From positions 62,001 to 126,000 of the forward strand of contig NZ_MSPQ01000004.1 in the NCBI RefSeq assembly GCF_001936475.1: DNA of 64,000 nt. The letters run 5' to 3'. Source of the DNA: Algoriphagus marinus. Its GTDB lineage: Bacteria > Bacteroidota > Bacteroidia > Cytophagales > Cyclobacteriaceae. Both the position numbers and the translations under genes were made by a program. Under the pieces are notes generated by a model. It saw only the letters and a list, made by a program, of their open reading frames with translations. It had not been told where the DNA came from and made no database searches. This document shows positions 16,773-26,570 of this stretch, piece by piece. How positions within the stretch are numbered: the first letter of the stretch is position 1; the number at the start of each line of letters is the position of its first letter.

Positions 16773-17684
16773 ATGGCAACGTCTGTTTATCATATTCCAG
16801 TGATGCTTACCCAATGCACTGAAGGCTTGGCTATTGACCCCAACGGGATCTATGTCGATGTGACTTTTGGGGGTGGTGGGCATTCACGAGAGATTTTAAA
16901 GCATTTGGATAAAGGCCATTTATATGGATTTGATCAAGATGTGGATGCTGAAGCAAATATTCCCGCTAGCGACAACTTCACTTTTGTGGCGGCAAATTTC
17001 AGAGATCTGAAAAAATACCTTCGTCTCTACGGGGTAACTAAAGTGGATGGGATTTTGGCTGATTTAGGGATTTCTTCACATCAGATTGATGAGCCTTCCA
17101 GAGGATTCTCAACGCGTTTCAAGGGCGATCTGGATATGCGGATGAATCAGGAGGCTGAGATTTCTGCCAAAGAGGTTTTGAATACTTACGATGAGGGTAA
17201 GCTTCATAAGATTCTTGGAATCTATGGGGAAATCAAAAACGCTAAGACTTTGGCGCAAGCTATCGTCTCTGAACGCGCATCATCACCATTTGAGACTACA
17301 GAAGGCTTTACCGCATTTTTGAAAAAGTACGCTCCAAAAGGCAAAGATTTCAAATACTACGCGCAGGTTTTTCAGGCTTTGCGTATCGAAGTGAACGATG
17401 AAATAGGTGCTTTGGAAGACTTGCTGATGAATTCATTGGAAGTTTTAAAGCCCGAAGGAAGGTTGGTTGTGATGAGCTATCATTCTCTGGAAGATCGCTT
17501 GGTGAAAAATTTGATGATCAAAGGAAAATTCCAAGGTGAGGTAGAAAAAGATTTTTACGGAAATCTGATCCGTCCGCTGGAGCCTTTGACAAGAGGGGCA
17601 ATAGTGGCAGATGAAGAAGAAGTAGCTGCTAACCCAAGAGCAAGAAGTGCTAAACTCAGAATCGCAAAAAGAACCGGAAAATGA
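16773..17684 (+). CDS. rsmH: 16S rRNA (cytosine-1402-N4)-methyltransferase RsmH
   Basis: The protein has 303 residues. The SAM-binding motif VDVTFGGGGHS is at about residues 28-38, and the conserved ADLGISSHQID and MSYHSLEDR segments are also present. It methylates N4 of C1402 in 16S rRNA. It overlaps the following FtsL-like gene by 4 nt (ATGA), consistent with translational coupling in the dcw cluster. Confidence 0.97.
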   Translation: MATSVYHIPVMLTQCTEGLAIDPNGIYVDVTFGGGGHSREILKHLDKGHLYGFDQDVDAEANIPASDNFTFVAANFRDLKKYLRLYGVTKVDGILADLGISSHQIDEPSRGFSTRFKGDLDMRMNQEAEISAKEVLNTYDEGKLHKILGIYGEIKNAKTLAQAIVSERASSPFETTEGFTAFLKKYAPKGKDFKYYAQVFQALRIEVNDEIGALEDLLMNSLEVLKPEGRLVVMSYHSLEDRLVKNLMIKGKFQGEVEKDFYGNLIRPLEPLTRGAIVADEEEVAANPRARSAKLRIAKRTGK

Positions 17685-18067
17685 GTCAGAACACATTCAG
17701 AAAGAAATTGAAGAAAGGCAATGCTACCAAAAGTAGCAGTCCTGGGAAATCCATTTTCACTTGGATCGAAGAAAAGCTTGATGTGACTGGGATTCTTGGA
17801 GAAGGTGTTCCAGTTCAATTTGTGCCTCCAATCGGGTTTGTCGCATTATTGGCATTGATCTATATCTGGGGAAATCACAGGGCTGAAAATATGGTCCGGA
17901 AAATCGAAAAAGCACAGCAGGAAGTAGAAGATCTAAGAGCAGATGTAACCACTCTTGAAGCTGAAGTCATGCTTTCAAGTATGCAGTCTGAAGTGGCAAA
18001 ACGAGTTGCCAACCAGGGAATAGAAGAATTGAATCATCCTCCTATAAAAATCGAGGTAGAAAAGTGA
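17681..18067 (+). CDS. ftsL: FtsL-like cell division protein
   Basis: The 128-residue protein has the FtsL layout: a basic cytoplasmic N-terminus (about 50 residues), one transmembrane helix (VPPIGFVALLALIYIWGN, about 48-65) and a periplasmic coiled coil (about 70-115, with heptads in KIEKAQQEVEDLRADVTTLEAEV). Sequence similarity within this family is weak, so the call rests on topology and on its position between rsmH and ftsI. It overlaps both neighbours by 4 nt. Confidence 0.85.
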   Translation: MSQNTFRKKLKKGNATKSSSPGKSIFTWIEEKLDVTGILGEGVPVQFVPPIGFVALLALIYIWGNHRAENMVRKIEKAQQEVEDLRADVTTLEAEVMLSSMQSEVAKRVANQGIEELNHPPIKIEVEK

Positions 18068-20166
18068 ATGTAAAGCAGTCCATATTGATCCGAGTGCGGG
18101 TGGTATTCATCCTAATCGCTTTGACAGCAGCGGCAATCCCATATAGGATTACCAAGTTGCAGTTGAAGGAGGGAGACGTATGGAGAGAAAAAGCGGAGAC
18201 GATCAATTTTCAATACCGTGAGGTACCTGCTACCCGAGGAAATATCTACGCAGGAGATGGGAGCCTTTTGGCGACTAGCTTGCCATTTTACCGAATAGCC
18301 ATTGATCCTACTATTGCAAAAAATGATCTTTTCAATTCCGGGATCGATTCATTGGCAAATAGGCTTTCAGCTTTTTATAAGGATAAATCAGCTGCTGCCT
18401 ACAAGCGAATGATCAAAGATGCCCGCTTGGACAACAAGCGTTATTTGGTTTTAAACCGAAAACAAGTAGGCTATCAAGGCATGCAAGTCATGTCCAAATG
18501 GCCAATCTTTAGAGAAGGTCGATTGGGAGGCGGAGTTATTTTTGAAAAAGTAGAAAAGCGTTACCGTCCATTTAATTCACTTGCCAGCCGTACAGTTGGA
18601 TTTTTGAATGAGGATGACTATGGAGCAGGAATTGAATACAGTTTTAATTCCTACTTGAAAGGAACTGATGGGAAAGCTTTATTCCAAAGATTAGCTGGAG
18701 GAAGCTGGAAGCCTGTTTTTGATGCAGAGGATGTCAAGCCAGAGGATGGCTATGATGTGATTACCACATTGGACGTCAATATTCAGGATGTAGCCGAGAC
18801 AGCACTTTTAAGACAATTGATTGATCGCAATGCAGCGTTTGGCTCTGTAATAGTAATGGAAGTGAAGACTGGCCAAATTAAGGCTATCTCTAATCTTCAG
18901 CGAAACAAAAACGGAAACGGCTATGGCGAAAATTACAATTTCGCTATTGGTGATCAGGGGAATACTGAGCCAGGATCCACTTTCAAGTTGCTATCGATGT
19001 TGGCGCTTTTGGAAGAAAATAAAATCAGTTTGGATGATAAAGTCGAGACTGGAAATGGGGTACACCTTTTTTATAACCGAGCGATGCGTGATGCCAAAAA
19101 TGGCGGTTACGGAACTCTGACAGTTAGAGAAGGATTTGAGAAATCCTCAAATGTGGCGATATCCAAACTTGTCGATCAGTACTTTGGGTCGAGTCCTTCT
19201 AAGTTCATGGCATATATTGAAAAAGCTGGGCTGAATCAGCCACTAGGCTTTCAGCTTGCTGGAGAGGGGAAACCATTTTTCAAAAAGCCCGGAGCTAAAG
19301 ATTGGTATGGCACTTCCCTTCCTTGGATTTCCATTGGCTATGAATCCAAACTAAATCCGCTTCACACATTAGCACTTTATAATGCTGTTGCAAATGGTGG
19401 GAAAATGATGAAGCCTTATATAGTCAAGGCTGTTTCGAAAGGCAATAAGATCCAGGAAAGTTATGAGCCGGAAGTAATGAGAAAGCAGATTGCCTCAGAA
19501 AAAACCATCAAGCAGCTTCAGGAACTTTTGGAAGGAGTGGTAAGTCGAGGAACTGCTCGAAACATCGCAAATGCAGATTACAAAATAGCCGGAAAGACTG
19601 GTACAGCTCAGAAATTGATCAACGGGCAATACACCAAGAAGTACTATACCAGCTTTGCGGGGTATTTTCCAGCAGACAGTCCAAAATATAGTATGATCGT
19701 GGTCATCGATAGCCCAGAAGGCTTTGCTGCTTATGGTGGAGATGTTTCCGCGCCGGTGTTTAAAGAAATCGCTGATCGAATTTATGCTTTGGATCTAGAC
19801 CTAAATCCTGGAAGTAAGGAGCGTTTGGCACAAATGGAAGAATTAGGATCACCATATGTGCAAGCAGGAAAGGCGGAGGAATTACAGGAGATTTTCACCG
19901 AACTAGGTCTGAAGGCCTCAGCAATGAACGAAGAGGAGTGGGTGAAAACCGTATCCAGCGGCAGCAATGTTCAGATGCAGATCAATGATACTGATAAACC
20001 AATCGTACCGGATGTATCTGGACTTTCACTACGTGATGCGCTATTCATTTTGGAGAATAAAGGCCTTCAAGTGAATTATTCCGGAAAGGGAAGAGTAAAA
20101 GCCCAATCCATCGCCCCAGGAACACAATTAGTAGGAAACGTAACCATAAACCTTGTCTTAGGCTAA
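18064..20166 (+). CDS. ftsI: Septal peptidoglycan transpeptidase FtsI (PBP3 type) with C-terminal PASTA domain
   Basis: The 700-residue protein has an N-terminal membrane anchor (IRVRVVFILIALTAAAIPY) and a PBP dimerisation region. The transpeptidase motifs are SxxK in EPGSTFKLL (about residue 305), SSN (about residue 362) and KTGT in AGKTGTAQK (about residue 511). A C-terminal PASTA module runs from IVPDVSGLSLRDAL to the end. It crosslinks septal peptidoglycan together with FtsW, FtsL and FtsQ. It overlaps ftsL by 4 nt and murE by 1 nt (TAATG). Confidence 0.95.
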   Translation: MNVKQSILIRVRVVFILIALTAAAIPYRITKLQLKEGDVWREKAETINFQYREVPATRGNIYAGDGSLLATSLPFYRIAIDPTIAKNDLFNSGIDSLANRLSAFYKDKSAAAYKRMIKDARLDNKRYLVLNRKQVGYQGMQVMSKWPIFREGRLGGGVIFEKVEKRYRPFNSLASRTVGFLNEDDYGAGIEYSFNSYLKGTDGKALFQRLAGGSWKPVFDAEDVKPEDGYDVITTLDVNIQDVAETALLRQLIDRNAAFGSVIVMEVKTGQIKAISNLQRNKNGNGYGENYNFAIGDQGNTEPGSTFKLLSMLALLEENKISLDDKVETGNGVHLFYNRAMRDAKNGGYGTLTVREGFEKSSNVAISKLVDQYFGSSPSKFMAYIEKAGLNQPLGFQLAGEGKPFFKKPGAKDWYGTSLPWISIGYESKLNPLHTLALYNAVANGGKMMKPYIVKAVSKGNKIQESYEPEVMRKQIASEKTIKQLQELLEGVVSRGTARNIANADYKIAGKTGTAQKLINGQYTKKYYTSFAGYFPADSPKYSMIVVIDSPEGFAAYGGDVSAPVFKEIADRIYALDLDLNPGSKERLAQMEELGSPYVQAGKAEELQEIFTELGLKASAMNEEEWVKTVSSGSNVQMQINDTDKPIVPDVSGLSLRDALFILENKGLQVNYSGKGRVKAQSIAPGTQLVGNVTINLVLG

Positions 20167-21629
20167 TGAAAGTATTAAAGGACATATTATATAAGGTATC
20201 CCTCACTTCTACTACCGGAGATATGGAAGTTATGGTGAAAGACCTTGCCTTTGATAGCCGGCAGGTAGGTACGGGGACAGCTTTTGTGGCGGTTCCTGGT
20301 ACGCAAGTGGATGGTCATGATTTTATTGATAAAGCCCTTGAATCAGGTGCCAAAGTGATTGTTTGCCAAAAGCTTCCGGATACTCTAAAAGAGGGCGTGA
20401 CTTATGTGGAGGTAGTTAATTCGGCCAAATCCCTTGGCATAATGGCAAGTAATTTCTTTGATAACCCTTCCGAGAAAATCAAAGTAGTTGCTATTACCGG
20501 TACGAATGGGAAAACCACCACGGTGACTTTACTTCATCAGTTGTTCATGCGGATGGGTTACAGCACGGGTCTGCTTTCCACAGTTGAAAACAAAATTAAC
20601 GAAACGGTAATCCCTGCTACTCATACTACTCCTGACGCGATCAGTGTACAGGCTTTGCTTCGCAAAATGGTAGATGCAGGTTGTACTCATTGTTTTATGG
20701 AGGCCAGCTCGCACGCGATTGTTCAAGAGCGAATTGCAGGTTTGAAACTAGCCGGAGCGGCTTTTACTAATATTTCTCACGATCACCTTGACTACCATGG
20801 CAGCTTTGATGAATACATCAAAGCCAAGAAAAAACTATTCGACGACCTTCCTAAGGATGCCTTTGCTTTAGTAAATGGGGATGATAAAAGAGGCGCGGTT
20901 ATGCTTCAAAACTGCCGTGGAACACACCAAACTTTTGCCTTGAAATCACAAGCAGACTTTAAAGCAAAAATCATTTCAAATACGCTGGAAGGATTAGAGC
21001 TCGATATCAATGGAAAATTGACATGGTTCCGAATGATTGGTGCCTTCAACGCCTATAATCTTCTAGTAGTACTTGGGGTTGCGGAACTTCTTGGCGAGGA
21101 TGAGGATGAAATCCTTCTGGAATTATCGGCCATCCGAGGAGCAAAAGGGCGTTTTGACCGAATTGCAATTGGTGGAATTATCGCAATCGTGGATTATGCA
21201 CATACCCCTGATGCTTTGGATAATGTCTTGAAAACTATCAACGGAGTACGTACAGGGGTGGAGCAGTTGATCACTGTGGTAGGATGCGGTGGCAATCGAG
21301 ACAAAACCAAACGGCCTGTGATGGCAAAGATTGCTGTTCAGGAAAGTAACAAAGTAATCCTCACTTCTGATAATCCGAGGTTTGAGGATCCAAATGAAAT
21401 TTTAAAAGAAATGCAAGCTGGTGTAGGTCCCTCCGAAATCAGAAAATGTCTGACTATAGAGGACCGTCGTGAAGCAATAAAGACGGCATGCATGCTTTCG
21501 CAAAAAGGAGATATCATCCTTATCGCCGGAAAAGGTCATGAGGATTATCAAGAGATAAAAGGAGTGAAGCATCATTTTGATGATGCCGAAGTGGTGACAG
21601 AATTCTTACAACAATTGACCAAGAACTGA
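20166..21629 (+). CDS. murE: UDP-MurNAc-tripeptide synthetase MurE
   Basis: The 487-residue Mur ligase has the ATP loop [14 protein letters not shown] (about residues 110-123), the HDHLDYHG segment, and [10 protein letters not shown]. The C-terminal [10 protein letters not shown] contains DNPR, the motif associated with meso-diaminopimelate addition, so this organism probably has mDAP-type peptidoglycan. It adds the third residue to UDP-MurNAc-L-Ala-D-Glu in the cytoplasm. The ATG overlaps the ftsI stop codon by 1 nt, and mraY follows after 1 nt. Confidence 0.96.
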   Translation: MKVLKDILYKVSLTSTTGDMEVMVKDLAFDSRQVGTGTAFVAVPGTQVDGHDFIDKALESGAKVIVCQKLPDTLKEGVTYVEVVNSAKSLGIMASNFFDNPSEKIKVVAITGTNGKTTTVTLLHQLFMRMGYSTGLLSTVENKINETVIPATHTTPDAISVQALLRKMVDAGCTHCFMEASSHAIVQERIAGLKLAGAAFTNISHDHLDYHGSFDEYIKAKKKLFDDLPKDAFALVNGDDKRGAVMLQNCRGTHQTFALKSQADFKAKIISNTLEGLELDINGKLTWFRMIGAFNAYNLLVVLGVAELLGEDEDEILLELSAIRGAKGRFDRIAIGGIIAIVDYAHTPDALDNVLKTINGVRTGVEQLITVVGCGGNRDKTKRPVMAKIAVQESNKVILTSDNPRFEDPNEILKEMQAGVGPSEIRKCLTIEDRREAIKTACMLSQKGDIILIAGKGHEDYQEIKGVKHHFDDAEVVTEFLQQLTKN

Positions 21630-21630
21630 G

Positions 21631-22842
21631 ATGCTTTATCCAATTTTTGATTATTTAGACCAAGTGCTTGACATCCCGGGAACGGGTGTATTTCGGTATA
21701 TTTCTTTTCGAGCCGGAATGGCAGCAGTTTTTTCATTGCTGATAACAATCACTTTTGGCCACCACATCATTAACTGGATTCGCAATAAGCAAATAGGTGA
21801 AACTGTCCGGGATTTAGGATTGGAAGGTCAAGCGCAGAAGAAGGGCACTCCTACAATGGGCGGAATAATGATCATAGCCGCTATTTTGATCCCAACGCTA
21901 CTTTTTGCCAATCTTAATAATATTTATATCATTCTTTTGCTAATCACTACTGTTTGGTTGGGCGGAATAGGCTTCGTAGATGATTACATCAAAGTATTCA
22001 AAAAAGACAAGGAAGGACTTAAGGGAAGATTCAAAATCGTGGGTCAGATTGGCATCGGAATCATTGTGGGGACTACCTTGTATTTCCACGAGGATGTGGT
22101 TATCAGGGAATTCACAAATCCGGTATCCATTGATGAAGGCGTTGTGGAGACTCCTGCTTTTCAAGATGTGAAAGTGGCAAAAACCACAATTCCTTTTACT
22201 AAAAACAATGAGCTGAATTACGAAACGCTTCTTGGATTTATGGGAGAAGCGATGACACCACTGCTTTATGTTTTTGTGGTGACATTCATTATTACAGCTG
22301 TTTCCAATGGAGCGAATATTACCGATGGAATCGATGGACTTGCCGCCGGGACATCTGCTATTATTGGCCTCACTATTGCGATTTTCGCCTATATCTCTGG
22401 TAATGCCATTTTCTCCCAATACCTGAATGTCATGTATATCCCCAACTCAGGGGAGCTTGTGATTTTTGCTTCAGCGTTTATTGGGGCTTGCGTAGGATTC
22501 CTTTGGTACAACGCCTATCCTGCTCAGGTTTTTATGGGCGATACCGGAAGCTTGATGCTGGGTGGAGTGATAGCCGTTTTGGCATTGACACTTCGCAAAG
22601 AGCTTTTGCTTCCATTGATGTGTGGCATTTTCCTTTTGGAAACTACGAGTGTCATGATTCAGGTGAGCTATTTCAAATACACTAAGAGAAAATACGGAGA
22701 GGGCAGAAGAGTATTCTTGATGTCTCCGATTCATCACCATTATCAAAAGAAAAATATTCCCGAGGCGAAAATCGTCACACGGTTTTGGATTGTCGGCATT
22801 TTGCTCGCAGTCATTACACTAGCCACTTTGAAACTTAGATAA
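21631..22842 (+). CDS. mraY: Phospho-MurNAc-pentapeptide transferase MraY
   Basis: The 403-residue polytopic membrane enzyme attaches phospho-MurNAc-pentapeptide to undecaprenyl phosphate, giving lipid I. The diagnostic motifs are GTPTMGG (about residue 71), the aspartate-rich [17 protein letters not shown] (about 114-130), [13 protein letters not shown] (about 229) and FMGDTGSL (about 304). The insertion between the second and third motifs makes it longer than the E. coli enzyme, which is usual in Bacteroidota. The gene ends 106 bp before murD, the only sizeable gap between mraZ and ftsA. Confidence 0.97.
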   Translation: MLYPIFDYLDQVLDIPGTGVFRYISFRAGMAAVFSLLITITFGHHIINWIRNKQIGETVRDLGLEGQAQKKGTPTMGGIMIIAAILIPTLLFANLNNIYIILLLITTVWLGGIGFVDDYIKVFKKDKEGLKGRFKIVGQIGIGIIVGTTLYFHEDVVIREFTNPVSIDEGVVETPAFQDVKVAKTTIPFTKNNELNYETLLGFMGEAMTPLLYVFVVTFIITAVSNGANITDGIDGLAAGTSAIIGLTIAIFAYISGNAIFSQYLNVMYIPNSGELVIFASAFIGACVGFLWYNAYPAQVFMGDTGSLMLGGVIAVLALTLRKELLLPLMCGIFLLETTSVMIQVSYFKYTKRKYGEGRRVFLMSPIHHHYQKKNIPEAKIVTRFWIVGILLAVITLATLKLR

Positions 22843-22845
22843 TTA

Positions 22846-22948
22846 ATGAAATCGAGCATGACCCAGAACTTCGCAGAGACTGAGAATAATTATGCGAGAT
22901 TCCTCCCGATAGCTATCGGGATGACCATTAAAAAACAATTATAAACAC
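22846..22948 (+). repeat. Leader repeat, copy B (between mraY and murD)
   Basis: The copy starts ATGAAATCGAGCATGAC three nt after the mraY stop, contains TGCGAGATTCC, and ends with CAATTATAAACAC directly before the murD ATG. The 18-bp palindrome at 22904-22921 is inserted within the second block. Without it the copy is 85 nt. Its frame is open for 32 codons (22846-22944) and stops 4 nt before murD. It fills the only sizeable gap in the otherwise tightly packed part of the cell wall cluster. Confidence 0.88.
22904..22921. repeat. 18-bp palindrome TCCCGATAGCTATCGGGA (copy in the murD leader)
   Basis: Perfect palindrome, identical to 37060-37077 and differing by the two central base pairs from 1162-1179. 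It interrupts the GATTCC-ATATGACC junction that is continuous in copies C and D of the leader repeat. Confidence 0.9.
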
Positions 22949-24295
22949 ATGAAACTAATAGCCATCCTTGGAGCCGGAGAAAGCGGAATGGGAGCAGCAA
23001 TGCTTGCCAAGGTGAAGGGCTATGCCGTTTTTCTATCTGAGTTTGGAAAAATCTCCGAAGCCAATAAAGCAACCCTAAATGCTGCGGGAATTGAATTTGA
23101 GGAGGGTAAACATACTGAAGAGATTATACTAAATGCCGACTTAATCATCAAGAGTCCAGGGATTTCTCCGAAAATATCAATTGTAAAAAAAGCCTTTGAA
23201 GAAGGAATAGCCGTGATCGATGAGTTGGAATTTGCGCAGCGATTCAGTGCGGGGAGAGTAATTGCGATTACAGGAACTAACGGGAAAACCACAACGACAC
23301 TGCTTACTTATCACCTTTTGAAATCAGCAGGTCTGGATGTGGGGCTAGCTGGTAATGTAGGAAAAAGCTGGGCAGCCCAATTAGTGGAGGTAGATCACGA
23401 ATGGTGGGTTATTGAATGTAGCAGCTTTCAGATTGATGGGTTTTTCAGCTTTAAACCTTCAATTGCTATCCTGACCAATATTACCCCTGATCACTTGGAT
23501 CGCTATGAGTACAAACTGGAGAACTATGTGAATTCGAAGCTTCGGCTTTTCAAGAATATGGCTTCAAATAACTGCATGATCTTAAATGCAGATGATCCTT
23601 TGACTCAAAAAGGAATTGAAGGCTTCAAGATCTTGGCTAATACCTATTGGTTTTCGCTGAAAGATGCGGGAAAAGTAAGTGGATGCTTGTCCGGTGATCA
23701 ACTGATCATTCAAATGGGAGAAAAATGTGCTACCATTCCGGTGGGTGTTATTCCTATCCCGGGAGACCATAATGTTATGAATACGCTTTGTGCGATCATG
23801 GCAGCAACTCTTGCCGGAGTATCTGAATCTGATTTGATTTCTGGGTTGAAAACTTTTGAGAATGCTCCACATCGAATGGAGAAAGTCCTGGAACTCGATG
23901 GAGTCTCTTTTGTCAATGACAGCAAAGGGACGAATGTAGAAGCAACTGCTTTTGCACTGGGAAGCTTTCAAAATCCAATCATCTGGATTGCCGGTGGAGT
24001 GGACAAGGGGAATGATTATTCGCTTCTTGAGTCATACACTCCTGCTATCAAAACCTTGATTTGTCTAGGTAAAGATAATTCAAAGTTAAAGTCTGCCTTT
24101 GCCGGTTTGATCCCTGATATCAGAGAAACACAGGACATCAATGAAGCTGTCAGCTTAGGCAATTCACTTGCTGTGCCTGGAGATGTGGTTTTACTGTCTC
24201 CTGCATGTGCCAGTTTCGACTTATTTAAAAATTACGAGGACCGTGGAAATCAATTTCGTTCTGCTGTCATGAACCTTAAACGAGCCATCGCATGA
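22949..24295 (+). CDS. murD: UDP-N-acetylmuramoyl-L-alanine--D-glutamate ligase MurD
   Basis: This 448-residue Mur ligase has an N-terminal Rossmann-like domain (AILGAGESGMGAAML), the ATP loop [18 protein letters not shown] (about residues 107-124), NITPDHLDRY (about 177) and a C-terminal domain starting near VNDSKGTNVEA (about 322). It adds D-glutamate to UDP-MurNAc-L-Ala. Its start codon abuts leader-repeat copy B, and its stop overlaps ftsW by 4 nt. Confidence 0.97.
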   Translation: MKLIAILGAGESGMGAAMLAKVKGYAVFLSEFGKISEANKATLNAAGIEFEEGKHTEEIILNADLIIKSPGISPKISIVKKAFEEGIAVIDELEFAQRFSAGRVIAITGTNGKTTTTLLTYHLLKSAGLDVGLAGNVGKSWAAQLVEVDHEWWVIECSSFQIDGFFSFKPSIAILTNITPDHLDRYEYKLENYVNSKLRLFKNMASNNCMILNADDPLTQKGIEGFKILANTYWFSLKDAGKVSGCLSGDQLIIQMGEKCATIPVGVIPIPGDHNVMNTLCAIMAATLAGVSESDLISGLKTFENAPHRMEKVLELDGVSFVNDSKGTNVEATAFALGSFQNPIIWIAGGVDKGNDYSLLESYTPAIKTLICLGKDNSKLKSAFAGLIPDIRETQDINEAVSLGNSLAVPGDVVLLSPACASFDLFKNYEDRGNQFRSAVMNLKRAIA

Positions 24296-25458
24296 ACCAA
24301 ATCAAATCATGGATAGATGCCCATTTTAAAGGTGACCCGATCATTTGGGGTATCGTGATCTTACTTTCCTTGTTCAGTATTTTGGTAGTGTATTCAGCTA
24401 CAGGCTCCCTAGCCTATAAGAATGCTGGAGGAAATACAGAACTCTATCTTTTCAAGCACTCTTTGCTGATCTTCATATCACTTGGAGTAATGTGGATGGC
24501 TCATCGGCTTCCATATCGAAAATATGCGCGCTATGCTCGGGTGGGAGTGATTATTTCCATCCCGCTCTTAGTCTTTACCTACCTTTTTGGATCAAATATC
24601 AATGAGGCAAATCGTTGGTTGACCATTCCGGTAATCAATCAGGCTTTTCAGCCTTCCGATTTGGCCAAATTAGCCTTGATAGCAGCAATCGCAGCAATGC
24701 TTGCGCGAAGACAGAATAATATCAAGGATTTCAAAAGCACCTTCGTGCCAATTATTTGTGCGATTGGATTGATCTGTGGGCTGATTGCTATGGCTAATTT
24801 TTCCACTGCGATTCTATTGCTCCTGACATGTCTGATCATCATGTTTATCGGTCGGGTACCTGTCAAATATCTCGCAATGGTTTTATTGGTTGGGGTATTG
24901 GGCTTGACGATTGCAGGTTTTACCGGACAGCGGGGAGCTACTTTGATATCAAGAGTCGAGGCTTTTTTCAATGAAAAAGAGATTCCTTTTCAGGCAGAGC
25001 AATCATTTATAGCCATCGCAACAGGAGGCGTTTCGGGCAAAGGACCAGGAAACAGTGAGCAACGAAATTCCCTGCCGCATCCCTACTCGGATTTTATCTA
25101 TGCAATCATCATTGAAGAGTATGGTTTGATTGGAGGTTTTGGAGTTCTTTTCCTTTACCTCGCCCTTCTTTATCGCGGAATGCGAATAGTAGCAAATTCA
25201 AACAAGGCCTTTGGAGGTCTGCTCTCTGCAGGACTCAGCTTTGCTCTAGTTATTCAAGCATTAGTCAATATGGGTGTGGCAGTGGGATTAGGTCCGATTA
25301 CCGGATTGCCTTTGCCACTCTTGAGTATGGGAGGATCTTCTCTGGTTTTTACAGGAATTTCTCTTGGAATAATTCTCTCAGTGAGCCGCGGGGATCACTC
25401 GGAAGAAATGCAGGAAAGCCCTGCCTTTGCCAAAAAATCAAGACTTAAAACAGCCTAA
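24292..25458 (+). CDS. ftsW: SEDS peptidoglycan glycosyltransferase FtsW
   Basis: The 388-residue polytopic protein has the SEDS signature near the C-terminus (GPITGLPLPLLSMGGSSLVFTG, about residues 335-356 in parts) and the PYSDFIYAIIIEEYGLIGG loop. SEDS proteins polymerise lipid II at the septum together with the class B PBP encoded upstream (FtsI). It overlaps murD by 4 nt. Its TAA is immediately followed by murG coding sequence. Confidence 0.96.
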   Translation: MNQIKSWIDAHFKGDPIIWGIVILLSLFSILVVYSATGSLAYKNAGGNTELYLFKHSLLIFISLGVMWMAHRLPYRKYARYARVGVIISIPLLVFTYLFGSNINEANRWLTIPVINQAFQPSDLAKLALIAAIAAMLARRQNNIKDFKSTFVPIICAIGLICGLIAMANFSTAILLLLTCLIIMFIGRVPVKYLAMVLLVGVLGLTIAGFTGQRGATLISRVEAFFNEKEIPFQAEQSFIAIATGGVSGKGPGNSEQRNSLPHPYSDFIYAIIIEEYGLIGGFGVLFLYLALLYRGMRIVANSNKAFGGLLSAGLSFALVIQALVNMGVAVGLGPITGLPLPLLSMGGSSLVFTGISLGIILSVSRGDHSEEMQESPAFAKKSRLKTA

Positions 25459-25487
25459 TTATCACAAAGCAACCAACATATCGCATT

Positions 25488-26570
25488 TTGATCAGTGGTG
25501 GAGGTACCGGAGGGCATATCTATCCGGCGATCGCTATTGCTAATGCATGGGTTGAAAAACACCCGGATAGCGACATGCTTTTTGTGGGTGCTTTAGGTAA
25601 GATGGAAATGCAAAAGGTACCTGAGGCTGGCTATGAGATCAAAGGCTTACCAGTAGCAGGTCTGCAGCGAAGCCTGACGCTTAATAATTTGAAATTCCCA
25701 TTGAAACTGTTAAAAAGCCTAAGACAAGCTTCCAAGATTGTAAGTGATTTTAAGCCTGATGCAGTGGTGGGTGTTGGAGGTTATGCCAGTGGGCCCGTGC
25801 TGTATGCTGCGCAAAGAAAAGGTATTCCAACTTTGGTACAGGAGCAAAACTCTTATGCAGGACTTACCAATAAGATTTTAGCTAAAAAAGCCAATAAGAT
25901 CTGTGTGGCCTATCCTGATATGGATCGCTTTTTTCCAGGAGAAAAAATCGCCTATACCGGAAATCCTGTTCGGAAAGACATTCTCAATCTGGATGGGAAA
26001 CGAGAGAAAGGAATTTCTCACTTTAAACTGAAAGACGATAAAAAAACGATTCTAATTCTTGGTGGATCCTTAGGGGCAAGAACCTTGAACCAGGCGATGC
26101 TCGAGGATATGGAGAAACTGGATAAAGGAGGCTATCAGGTGATTTGGCAGTGTGGCAAATTCTATTTCAAAGAAATGCTGGCTGCGACGGAAAAAGCTGA
26201 TTTGGAAAATATCCAACTGAGGGAATTTATCAGGGAGATGGACTTGGCTTATGCCGCGGCAGATGTGATCGTGTCAAGGGCAGGGGCATTATCGGTTTCC
26301 GAACTTTCACTAGTGGGTAAACCGGTGATTTTTATTCCTTCCCCCAATGTGGCAGAGGACCATCAAACCAAAAACGCCATGGCTTATGTGAATCATGATG
26401 CTGCTTGGCTATTGAAGGATTCCGAGGCAGTTGGCGAATTGAAAAATAAGATAGATGAAATCCTATCTGATCCTCTGGTAGGAGCAGAATTAGGACTGAA
26501 TATTAAGAGTCTTGCGAAGCCAAATGCGGCTGTAGCAATTGTACAAGAAATAGAAAAACTAATCGGATGA
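25488..26570 (+). CDS. murG: UDP-GlcNAc--lipid I transferase MurG (unusual start codon)
   Basis: The GT-B enzyme converts lipid I to lipid II at the inner membrane face. Motifs are GGGTGGHIYPA at the N-terminus, GGSLGA in the middle, and SRAGALSVSELSLVGKP (about residues 263-279). The start given here is TTG 25488, the only conventional alternative codon in frame. It would leave just MI before the glycine loop, a very short first strand. The upstream in-frame codons back to ATT 25458 encode ITKQPTYRILISGGG-like residues that fit a normal MurG N-terminus. Initiation at ATT, overlapping the ftsW stop, is therefore plausible. No in-frame ATG or GTG exists after the TAA at 25446. Confidence 0.95.
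   Translation: MISGGGTGGHIYPAIAIANAWVEKHPDSDMLFVGALGKMEMQKVPEAGYEIKGLPVAGLQRSLTLNNLKFPLKLLKSLRQASKIVSDFKPDAVVGVGGYASGPVLYAAQRKGIPTLVQEQNSYAGLTNKILAKKANKICVAYPDMDRFFPGEKIAYTGNPVRKDILNLDGKREKGISHFKLKDDKKTILILGGSLGARTLNQAMLEDMEKLDKGGYQVIWQCGKFYFKEMLAATEKADLENIQLREFIREMDLAYAAADVIVSRAGALSVSELSLVGKPVIFIPSPNVAEDHQTKNAMAYVNHDAAWLLKDSEAVGELKNKIDEILSDPLVGAELGLNIKSLAKPNAAVAIVQEIEKLIG

Noticed and set aside
21940..22419. 159-codon minus-strand frame inside mraY
   Set aside because: Shadow of a strongly supported essential gene; no recognisable product.
22849..22948. Leader copy B as a promoter with a TAnnTTTG box
   Set aside because: No consistent -7 match is found in the same place across the five copies.
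25482..25499. Frameshift at the ftsW-murG junction as explanation for the missing murG ATG
   Set aside because: The MurG-like residues are continuous in one frame from 25458, so no frameshift is needed; an unusual start is simpler.
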